From Bacteroidaceae bacterium (GTDB lineage Bacteria > Bacteroidota > Bacteroidia > Bacteroidales > Bacteroidaceae), in the NCBI GenBank assembly GCA_017551845.1, contig JAFZKR010000157.1:1-6736 (forward strand): a stretch of DNA of 6,736 nucleotides, given 5' to 3'. The notes under the pieces are model-generated. The model saw only the letters and a list, made by a program, of their open reading frames with translations, searched no databases and was not told the origin of the DNA. Each line of letters begins with the position of its first letter. Positions within the stretch are counted from its first letter, which is position 1. A program made the position numbers and the translations under genes. Below are positions 1 to 6,304 of this stretch, one piece after another.

Positions 1-597
1 CGTTTCGGCCCGGGTGCCCAGCCTCATCAGCCGGGACTGATATCTATTGAGAAACCTCTTGCAAAGGCTCATGCCACAGGTGTTGATGTATCATGCACAG
101 GCAGCGGAATCACATTCACACCCGCCACAAGGTTTGATCATCTTAGCGGTGATGCCCTGCAGCCTCTGGGTACGCCTTACTCCATTGACAAGCCGCTGGC
201 CAGTGATGTGTTTGCCTGGCAGGCCGCCGCTGCACTATCGCCCAAATCAAACATTGAAATCAGTTACGGTTATGCCGCATTAGTATCGGCCGGCTCAGTG
301 GCACTTGTTGAGCCTGCAAGCGGAGCTGTTGTCGATGCCGTAGTCTATGGCTCACAGCAGAGCAACTCAAGCGCCGACGGCACTGTGGCCAGCCCGGATA
401 TCGCTACATTGGAAGGTGAACAGGGTGGTGGAGGATGCATTGCAGTAGTGCCGCGTCAGGGAGGATTCCGCTTTGGAGCCGCAGCCCCGGCTGCCCCTTC
501 CAGTCTTATGCGCTACCCTGACGGCAAGGACGATGACCAACTCTGCAAAGACTGGTCAATCACCACAGCCCCCACACCGGGCTCGCCCAACAAATAA
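1..597 (+). CDS. Secreted protein, C-terminal part with lamin-tail-like module (probable glycan-degrading enzyme; 5' end outside window)
   Basis: The frame is open from the first base and ends with TAA, giving 198 residues with the N-terminus missing; the internal ATG at 208 is not a credible start. The last ~110 residues look like a lamin-tail (LTD)-type beta-sandwich: a hydrophobic strand followed by VVDAVVYG (residues 110-117), then GGGGC (142-146), then SSLMRYPDGKDDDQLCKDW (167-185) and the closing PTPGSPNK. The 'R-P-D-G-x-D ... TPG-x-N' ending is typical of LTD domains. From memory, the same ending with a paired Cys (here C146 and C182) occurs at the C-terminus of secreted Bacteroidetes GH43-type enzymes. 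Upstream, two similar stretches, ISIEKPLAKAH (14-24) and YSIDKPLAS (60-68), suggest a linker or repeated strand. No catalytic domain is visible, so the enzyme class is inferred from the module and from the GH115 gene 21 bases downstream. It could instead be a non-enzymatic surface glycan-binding protein. Confidence 0.8.
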   Translation, partial: RFGPGAQPHQPGLISIEKPLAKAHATGVDVSCTGSGITFTPATRFDHLSGDALQPLGTPYSIDKPLASDVFAWQAAAALSPKSNIEISYGYAALVSAGSVALVEPASGAVVDAVVYGSQQSNSSADGTVASPDIATLEGEQGGGGCIAVVPRQGGFRFGAAAPAAPSSLMRYPDGKDDDQLCKDWSITTAPTPGSPNK

Positions 598-618
598 CAC
601 TCCAACCGGACATATTTT

Positions 619-3024
619 ATGAAGAGAATCATATTGACCATTTGCACGGGGCTGGCAGCTATGATGGCTGCAGCTCAGAGTAATCCCGCCTCAGTCAATT
701 TGGCAGAGGCCACGATAGTGTATAATGAAGCCGATGCACCGCTGGTCAAACAGATGGCACAGGTACTGGCCGATGACATTGAGCGCACATCGGGTACAAG
801 GCCGCAGGTAAGTACACGTAAAGTGAACGGTGCCAAAATCTTTTTGGGTACAGTAAACAAAGCCGGCCGTCACCGTGAGCTGAAAGGCACATGGGAGCGC
901 TATGCCATTGATACCAAGGATGGTAACATATACATAACAGGTTCTGATGCCAGAGGTCTGGCCTACGGCGTATTCCATGTAAGTGAGGCCATTGGCGTAA
1001 ACCCGTGGTACTGGTTTGCCGATGTACCCGTTGACAAAAGTAACAAGCGTGTCTTTGAATACACTGAAAACTATGTGAGCCAGTCACCCAGCGTAAAGTA
1101 TCGCGGTATTTTTATCAATGATGAGGACTGGGGTCTTAAGACGTGGGCGGAACACACCTATGAGAAGGAACTAGGCGACATTGGCCCCAAGACATATGAC
1201 CGTGTATGTGAACTTATCCTGCGTCTTAAGGGCAACATGCTGGCTCCGGCCATGCACAGCTGCACTGGTGCGTTCTATAGCCACCCCGAGAGCCAGGTAG
1301 TGGCTGACAAATGGGGCATAATGATTACCACCAGCCACTGCGAGCCGCTTCTGTTCAACAACGCCGCGCTTTCAGAGTGGGACAAGTCACGTGACGGTGA
1401 GTGGAACTATGAGACCAACAGCGCCACCATACTCAAGAAACTTGATGACCGCATACGCGAGACCGCACAGTATGACAACATCTATACTATGGGTATGCGC
1501 GGTCTGCATGATGAGGCCATGCACGGCAGCTCTGATCCCACTGACCGCGCCCGTACACTTGAGAAGGTATTCGGCGAGCAGCGTAAAATACTTGAAAAGT
1601 ACAAGAAAAAGCCTTCAAACAAACTGCAGCAGATATTCGTACCCTACAAGGAGACTCTCGACATTTACGATGCCGGCCTGCGTGTACCCGAAGACATAAC
1701 CCTTGTGTGGCCCGATGACAACTACGGTTACATGAAGCGCGTGAGCAACACCGAGGAGCAGAAACGTCCGGGCCGCAGCGGTGTCTATTATCACATAAGT
1801 TACTGTGGCGTTCCGCATGACAACCTGTGGATTTCAACTACAGCCCCCCAATTGATGTATGAGGAACTGCTCAAGGCCTACACCGCAGGAGCAGACCGCT
1901 ACTGGCTGCTCAATGTGGGCGACATTAAGCCCATGGAGATTGCCATGACCATGTTCTTGGAGATGGCTTATGACTTCGGTTCGTTCACGTATGAGAATGT
2001 CAATAAGTGGCAGGCCAAGTGGCTGACGGGTATTTTTGGCGTTAAAGGCGATGATTTGGAACCTGTATTCCAAAACATTCTTGACCATTATTACCGTCTG
2101 GCGTGGGACCGTAAGCCGGAGTTCATGGGGTATGAGATGGAGTGGGACTCACGTGAGTACAGCCGCCTTTATGACACTGACTTCTCGTTTGAGACCGGCA
2201 GTGCACAAAAGCGACTTGTGGAGTATCAGAACATTTGTTTTGATTACGATGTGATTGAGGGATCGGTTGATCCTGAAAAGGTTCCGGCTCTGTTCCAAAT
2301 GCTCGGTTACAGTCTGCATTCCGCCTACCAGATGAACCGCAAGTTCCTCTACACCCAGGCTAACCATGAGACCGGTAATGTGCTGTATGCCTATCAGGCA
2401 AATCATGCAATAAATGAATTGGACAATCTGTTGAAGCGCTATAACACCCAGCTTGACGGTAAGTGGAACCAGATGATATCCGAAATCACACCAGGATATA
2501 CTGCCCTCTACCAGAAACTGCCTGAATACGTCGAAGAGCCTACTACCCGTTTCCGCCTGCCGGACAACCAGCGCCATCCGGAATATCAGAACAAGATTGA
2601 TTTATCGACGGTTCAAGCCAGCGGACCGTTCCGAATGCTTGAAGGAATAGGAACCGATTGGCAGGCACTCCAGATGGGCCAGCCGCTTGATCTGGACGCA
2701 AAAGGCAGCATTGAAATAGCCATTCCGGCGGGAACACTTCACCCTAAAGCCGATTCAATACAGCTCTGCATATCGGTAGTGCCCATGTGGCCGGTAGCCA
2801 CAGACCGCAGCAACCGCTTTGCGGTAAGCGTTGACAACGGCCCTGCACAGGTGTGTGAGAACATATTCCAGGAATGGGGACGCGAGTGGAAGATACAAGT
2901 GCTTGAGAACCGCAAGGAGTTCGTTCTCACCCTGCCTGTTGACCAGACCCGCAGCAACCACACAATAAAGCTCTCCATCATAGATCCCGGCCAGATTATC
3001 CAAAAGATCACTTACCAGTTTTAG
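619..3024 (+). CDS. GH115 family xylan alpha-1,2-glucuronidase, periplasmic
   Basis: Characterised GH115 enzymes release glucuronic acid or 4-O-methylglucuronic acid from xylan side chains, including internal ones. The 801-residue length is somewhat short of the ~830-960 I expect. Residues 1-20 form a signal peptide (MKRIILTICT, a hydrophobic core, then AAA-Q) without a lipobox, so export to the periplasm is expected. Residues ~25-155 match the N-terminal domain (GSDARGLAYGVFHVSEAIGVNPWYW split over 108-132). The catalytic barrel (~158-480) carries YRGIFINDEDWGL (161-173), GNMLAPAMH (205-213), SHCEP (239-243), GLHDEAM (295-301), YKE (343-345), WPDDNYGY (364-371) and WLLNVGDIKPME (429-440). 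D168/D170, D298/E299, E345 and D366/D367 are the candidate active-site acids; I cannot assign roles. A helical region (~480-640) and a C-terminal beta-sandwich (~660-801, ending DPGQIIQKI) follow. The ATG is followed directly by the signal peptide, which fixes the start. No promoter motif is seen in the 21-base gap upstream. It is probably in an operon with its neighbours. Confidence 0.95.
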   Translation: MKRIILTICTGLAAMMAAAQSNPASVNLAEATIVYNEADAPLVKQMAQVLADDIERTSGTRPQVSTRKVNGAKIFLGTVNKAGRHRELKGTWERYAIDTKDGNIYITGSDARGLAYGVFHVSEAIGVNPWYWFADVPVDKSNKRVFEYTENYVSQSPSVKYRGIFINDEDWGLKTWAEHTYEKELGDIGPKTYDRVCELILRLKGNMLAPAMHSCTGAFYSHPESQVVADKWGIMITTSHCEPLLFNNAALSEWDKSRDGEWNYETNSATILKKLDDRIRETAQYDNIYTMGMRGLHDEAMHGSSDPTDRARTLEKVFGEQRKILEKYKKKPSNKLQQIFVPYKETLDIYDAGLRVPEDITLVWPDDNYGYMKRVSNTEEQKRPGRSGVYYHISYCGVPHDNLWISTTAPQLMYEELLKAYTAGADRYWLLNVGDIKPMEIAMTMFLEMAYDFGSFTYENVNKWQAKWLTGIFGVKGDDLEPVFQNILDHYYRLAWDRKPEFMGYEMEWDSREYSRLYDTDFSFETGSAQKRLVEYQNICFDYDVIEGSVDPEKVPALFQMLGYSLHSAYQMNRKFLYTQANHETGNVLYAYQANHAINELDNLLKRYNTQLDGKWNQMISEITPGYTALYQKLPEYVEEPTTRFRLPDNQRHPEYQNKIDLSTVQASGPFRMLEGIGTDWQALQMGQPLDLDAKGSIEIAIPAGTLHPKADSIQLCISVVPMWPVATDRSNRFAVSVDNGPAQVCENIFQEWGREWKIQVLENRKEFVLTLPVDQTRSNHTIKLSIIDPGQIIQKITYQF

Positions 3025-3028
3025 GCAG

Positions 3029-3811
3029 ATGAAGTGGACGGTATTATCGGACAACAGGACCTGTGACAACTCGTTAGAGACGGAACATGGCTTGTCTGTT
3101 TTGCTGGATACCGGACGTTATCGAATCTTGCTGGACACTGGAGCCAGCGATGTGTTTATACGCAATGCCCGGAAGATGGGCATTGACCTGAGTACAGTGG
3201 ATTATGTGTTTATATCGCACGGACATAGTGACCATGCCGGAGGTCTGAAGTATTTTACGGAATGTAACAGGCAGGCTAAGGTTATTGTATCGGCCCAGGC
3301 TTTGAGCGGTAAGTTCTACTCCAAAAGACAATCTCTGCATAGTATCACCACAGAGTGGCCCGTAGATATAAAAGACAGGCTGATACTTGTAGATAATACT
3401 TGTGCGGTATCAGAAGGAGTTCATGTCATAGCTCATATTCCTAAGACGCATCCCATACCGCAAGGCAACCGGCATCTGTTTATAGAAAACACCCATGGGC
3501 ACTTTGTTCCTGATGATTTCAGTCACGAACTGGCTCTATACACCGATGGTCTGTTGTTTACAGGATGTGCCCATAGCGGATTGGAGAATATCTTAGCGGC
3601 TTGTGCTTATCCCGTAAAGACCGTTGTAGGCGGTTTCCATCTTCTTGATGACCATGAATCTGAAGCCGAACTTACCGGACTTGCCAAGAGACTGACTTCA
3701 GCTTATCCCGATACGCAGTTCTACACCAGCCATTGTACTGGTGATAAAGTCTTTGCTGCCCTAAAAACTGTAATGGGCGGACAGCTTAAGGCATTTTGCT
3801 GCGGGAAATGA
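3029..3811 (+). CDS. MBL-fold metallo-hydrolase, COG1237 type (RFA-P synthase-like), substrate unknown
   Basis: This is a 260-residue protein without signal peptide or membrane segment, so it should be cytoplasmic. The metal-binding signature HGHSDHAGG lies at residues 64-72 (H64, H66, D68, H69). Further family landmarks are EHGLS (19-23), LLDTGAS (34-40), PDDFSHELAL (161-170), TGCAHSG (178-184, with H182 a likely ligand), VGGFHL (200-205) and SHCTG (234-238, with H235 a likely ligand). This set is characteristic of the group often annotated as 7,8-dihydropterin-6-methyl-4-(ribofuranosyl)aminobenzene-5'-phosphate synthase-like. That name comes from archaeal methanopterin biosynthesis and should not be taken as the function here, since Bacteroidales do not make methanopterin. 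The metal site looks complete, so an active di-metal hydrolase or transferase is expected. The ATG lies 4 bases after the GH115 stop with only a weak purine-rich AGGCAG before it, suggesting co-transcription and perhaps translational coupling. The substrate cannot be inferred from context. Confidence 0.9.
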   Translation: MKWTVLSDNRTCDNSLETEHGLSVLLDTGRYRILLDTGASDVFIRNARKMGIDLSTVDYVFISHGHSDHAGGLKYFTECNRQAKVIVSAQALSGKFYSKRQSLHSITTEWPVDIKDRLILVDNTCAVSEGVHVIAHIPKTHPIPQGNRHLFIENTHGHFVPDDFSHELALYTDGLLFTGCAHSGLENILAACAYPVKTVVGGFHLLDDHESEAELTGLAKRLTSAYPDTQFYTSHCTGDKVFAALKTVMGGQLKAFCCGK

Positions 3812-3837
3812 CACAGGGATGCGGTCCATTTGTGTCA
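3809..3837. terminator. Inverted repeat between convergent genes, candidate bidirectional terminator
   Basis: TGACACA (3809-3815) and TGTGTCA (3831-3837) are perfect 7-base inverted repeats. Inside them GGA (3817-3819) can pair with TCC (3825-3827) around a TGCGG loop, leaving an unpaired G on one side and ATT on the other. The arms contain the stop codon of the MBL-fold gene on the left and that of the lipoprotein gene, on the other strand, on the right. There is no long T run after the hairpin on either strand (only TTT after it in the leftward direction), so it is not a classical strong intrinsic terminator. Its position at the meeting point of two convergent operons is the main argument for a terminator role. 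Confidence 0.45.
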
Positions 3838-4950
3838 AAATATTATCTTTCCAGTAGGATATTCATTGGAAACAATTGTAATATGTCCACCAGACATGAT
3901 TATCGTGCCTAATTCTGGGCCTTGATAATCTTTTTGGATTGTAATTCTGTTATTATCAACTTTCCCTATAAAATACTCCTTATTATATACAAGTTTTACT
4001 TCATTACCAGATATAACAAAGATTGTCAATTTAGGTACACCTGCGGCATATGCTCCGCCCCTGAAAACTAAAGCAGCGCAATCATAATCAATCATGAAGG
4101 ATTTGAACATTATTGCCTTGGAATTCTCAACACCAAAATATGACCACCCTTCATCGTCAACAAATGTCCCAAGAACCGTATCTCCTTTTTTGAATTCTAT
4201 TTTTGAGAAAATATGATTGGTTTCAGGGTCAAAATCCCATTCTTCAGTATCTACATACCAACTCACAGAATATTGACCTCCCATACCGGAAACGCTCTGA
4301 GTGTCGGCAATCCTGAAAGCATGAGGATCATTAGTAACATAAAACGAATCTATGGCTCCATTATCTGAAAAATAGTTTTCAATTGTTTTCAATTCTCTTC
4401 TTACACATTCTTTCCAGTCATCACTTGCCTTGGGGTCATTCAGTATTGATTCTGCCCTTTCCTTGAATTCGTCTGACTGCAGGTAAGCCCTCTGTTCTTT
4501 CACATAATTGTGCAGCATAGTAAGTGTCTGGTCATAATCGGCAATAACCCATTGGGAATCGCGTACCACCAGTTTCAGGGTGTGGGGTGTCTCATTGCCT
4601 CCACGGTGGATGATCTTGAAATCGATATATGCCGTATCGGTCTTAACTGACATACGGTCCAGTTTGCCCGAGTGTGATTTACACGGATCATTGCCGCATA
4701 CCAGATACCACAGGCACTCCTCAGTGCCAATGTCGCACAGACCGTCACTGGGGACATTTATTGCATCCTGCCACGCATTATAATACTCTGTAGTATAATA
4801 TACCGAATCCAGATTGATTATGTGGTCCGGAAGACTGGAAACAAATTCCTGTAACCGCTCATCGGTCAGCTCAGGATTAACAGTTCTACCGCAACCTGTT
4901 GCAACCAATAGTGAAACTACCATCAAAGCAGCGATATTCTTTATGTTCAT
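3835..4950 (-). CDS. Lipoprotein of unknown function with NTF2/DUF3828-like N-terminal half
   Basis: This is a 371-residue protein. Residues 1-19 are a lipoprotein signal peptide ending in ATG-C20, so the mature protein should be lipid-anchored in the envelope. The region ~27-150 has a helix, then YYNAWQDAI (56-64), ECLWYLVC (78-85), and strands TAYIDFKIIHRGG (106-118) and HTLKLVVRDSQWVIADYD (123-140). This alternation ending in 'x-L-x-W-x-I-x-D' recalls NTF2-like/DUF3828 domains; the match is tentative. A charged helical stretch (~147-195) leads to a beta-rich C-terminal half (~205-371) containing DDEGWSYFGVE (265-275), ALVFRGGAYAAGVPKLTIFV (293-312) and VKLVYNKEYF (318-327). I have an impression of similar segments in other Bacteroides lipoproteins of unknown role. 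C72, C79, C85 and C90 are clustered and could form disulfides. The gene starts 3 bases after the DUF2156-GNAT gene, so it is likely its operon partner. The 3' part is clearly more AT-rich than the 5' part. No function is assigned. Confidence 0.88.
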   Translation of the reverse strand: MNIKNIAALMVVSLLVATGCGRTVNPELTDERLQEFVSSLPDHIINLDSVYYTTEYYNAWQDAINVPSDGLCDIGTEECLWYLVCGNDPCKSHSGKLDRMSVKTDTAYIDFKIIHRGGNETPHTLKLVVRDSQWVIADYDQTLTMLHNYVKEQRAYLQSDEFKERAESILNDPKASDDWKECVRRELKTIENYFSDNGAIDSFYVTNDPHAFRIADTQSVSGMGGQYSVSWYVDTEEWDFDPETNHIFSKIEFKKGDTVLGTFVDDEGWSYFGVENSKAIMFKSFMIDYDCAALVFRGGAYAAGVPKLTIFVISGNEVKLVYNKEYFIGKVDNNRITIQKDYQGPELGTIIMSGGHITIVSNEYPTGKIIF

Positions 4951-4953
4951 TTA

Positions 4954-6297
4954 TTATAAATCCAGTTTGTAAAAGACACTTGTTGAATCGCGATAGAACT
5001 CGGTGGCTCCCCAACGCTGCCAATATGTATGTGTTTTGAGCCGATGCATGACCGGTATGAAGATAAAGTCATAGCGTGACTTTAGTTCCGGCATTATAGA
5101 CATGAGCATGTCGTAGTTTAGACGTGTACCCCGATAATTCTCTGCCACGATGAATGAGAATACGGCTGTGTAGCGTTGGGCATTCAGGCTGCTCAGCAGT
5201 TGGGGAGCATCGGTAAGGATCTGCTCTGTCTCCTCTTCAATGCGGTAATCACTCATGTTAAGCAGGCCGATAACCTTCCCGTCATCATCAACAGCCTTGA
5301 CGCTGAGCGGCCAGTTAAAGTGCAGGTCACGTACCCAGGTCTCAACCTCTGTGCGGTCAAAACCGTACTCCCGCACCATCCAATCTACGGTGAGCGGTGC
5401 ATCGGCCGGCGTCATTCTTTGCAATGTGTACGGCTTTGTTATGCGTACCACATTGAAACTCAGCAGAATTTCAGGATGATATGACAGTTTAGCCTTTCTA
5501 AGGCCTGGTAAGCCCATATCATCTTCACGGTTCACATAGATGTATTGCTCGGGCAGATGACTGGCAAACTGCTGGTTTATGATTGCAAATGCGCCCTCTA
5601 TGTTGCGGTCAGCCTTTTCAACACAGATATCAAAAGTATCAGTGGTAACAGCGGCTCCATAACTGAATGCAACCATATGGCCGTTTACCCAAATGCTGCC
5701 GCCTATCATACCCAGTGATTCCCAGTTGCAGAAAATGTTTTCCATAACCTGCCTTTCAGCAACAATTGTATCATTGGCATCTTTCTCCTTCTGCCATATC
5801 CCTGTAAGCCTACGGCATTCATCAAACAGTTCAGGGGTTAACGAACGGTATTCATAGTCTGGATGATCTAAACGGAAACGGTTTACGTGATTGCGCTTAG
5901 CTTGCAGATGCCCGCCCTGCAGCAAGGCCAAATCTGAGCGGCGGTATACGTAATCAAACAAATCAGGCATAGGCTCGGATTTAATTTTAAATGATGAAAG
6001 AGCAGATACCTGAGAGTCCTCAAGGGCATATATGGTCAGTTTTCCGCCACTGTCTGCCAGCAGTGCATTAACCAGTTCTTCTGTCAGATTATCGGCCTTA
6101 CAAACCGTATAGGCACGTTCACCTTTATAAATGTAACGTAACACTACTGCACCCTGGAGAACACACACCTCTGTTTTATACCAGAACTGCCAGCCTATCA
6201 GGTTTGCAAAGGTATAGTTACAGTTGCGGCGCCCGGCATTGAGCGTCACAGCCTGCACAGCCTCCCGGTCAGATAGCGTCAATGGATGAAAAACCAT
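4954..6297 (-). CDS. DUF2156 (phosphatidylglycerol lysyltransferase C-terminal-like) protein fused to a GNAT-like domain
   Basis: With the ATG at 6297 the protein has 447 residues. Residues ~1-285 match the DUF2156/COG4866 family, itself an acyltransferase-like fold related to the C-terminal domain of lysylphosphatidylglycerol synthases: FHPLTLSD (3-10), CNYTFANLIGW (26-36), GGHLQAKRNHVNRF (128-141) and NREDDMGLPGLRKAKLSY (256-273). Family members usually stop shortly after this last motif. Here a further ~160 residues follow (~288-447) that resemble a GNAT acetyltransferase: GKVIGLLNMSDYR (340-352) as the central strands, SFIVAENYRGTRLNYDMLMS (381-400) where the acetyl-CoA loop should be, and HTYWQRWGATEFYR (423-436) as a typical GNAT C-terminus. 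There is no signal peptide or membrane segment, so the protein is cytoplasmic. An in-frame GTG at 6312 would overlap the CDF stop by 8 bases; I prefer the ATG because it starts 7 bases after that stop and puts F-x-P-L-T-L-x-D right at the N-terminus, as in the family. The substrate is unknown. Confidence 0.9.
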   Translation of the reverse strand: MVFHPLTLSDREAVQAVTLNAGRRNCNYTFANLIGWQFWYKTEVCVLQGAVVLRYIYKGERAYTVCKADNLTEELVNALLADSGGKLTIYALEDSQVSALSSFKIKSEPMPDLFDYVYRRSDLALLQGGHLQAKRNHVNRFRLDHPDYEYRSLTPELFDECRRLTGIWQKEKDANDTIVAERQVMENIFCNWESLGMIGGSIWVNGHMVAFSYGAAVTTDTFDICVEKADRNIEGAFAIINQQFASHLPEQYIYVNREDDMGLPGLRKAKLSYHPEILLSFNVVRITKPYTLQRMTPADAPLTVDWMVREYGFDRTEVETWVRDLHFNWPLSVKAVDDDGKVIGLLNMSDYRIEEETEQILTDAPQLLSSLNAQRYTAVFSFIVAENYRGTRLNYDMLMSIMPELKSRYDFIFIPVMHRLKTHTYWQRWGATEFYRDSTSVFYKLDL

Positions 6298-6304
6298 AAA
6301 TGCT

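Noticed and set aside
208..597. ATG at 208 as the start of a separate small gene
   Set aside because: The same frame is open from base 1 and its upstream residues continue the pattern of the protein, so this is an internal position (a GTG-TTT-GCC-TGG context within a longer gene).
598..618. Possible promoter between the lamin-tail protein gene and GH115
   Set aside because: The 21-base gap has no TTTG / TAnnTTTG Bacteroidetes-type pair; CATATTTT is only an AT-rich start region.
619..648. Cys9 of the GH115 protein as a lipobox cysteine
   Set aside because: The preceding residues (L-T-I) lack the small residue needed at -1, and the hydrophobic core continues after it to an AAA-Q signal peptidase I type site.
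746..1087. 113-codon open frame on the - strand
   Set aside because: It is antisense to the GH115 N-terminal domain; the Cys/His/Arg-rich translation is typical of a reversed coding frame.
1391..1837. Overlapping open frames on both strands (102 + strand, 116 - strand)
   Set aside because: They are shadows of the GH115 catalytic barrel, with no recognisable protein features.
2149..2577. 142-codon open frame on the - strand inside the GH115 gene
   Set aside because: It lies wholly opposite the strongly conserved GH115 coding frame, its translation resembles no family, and it has no gene-like context.
4783..4796. Small inverted repeat ATACT-CTGT-AGTAT
   Set aside because: It is only 5 perfect bases, inside the lipoprotein coding region, and is explained by Tyr and Thr codons in YYTTEYY.
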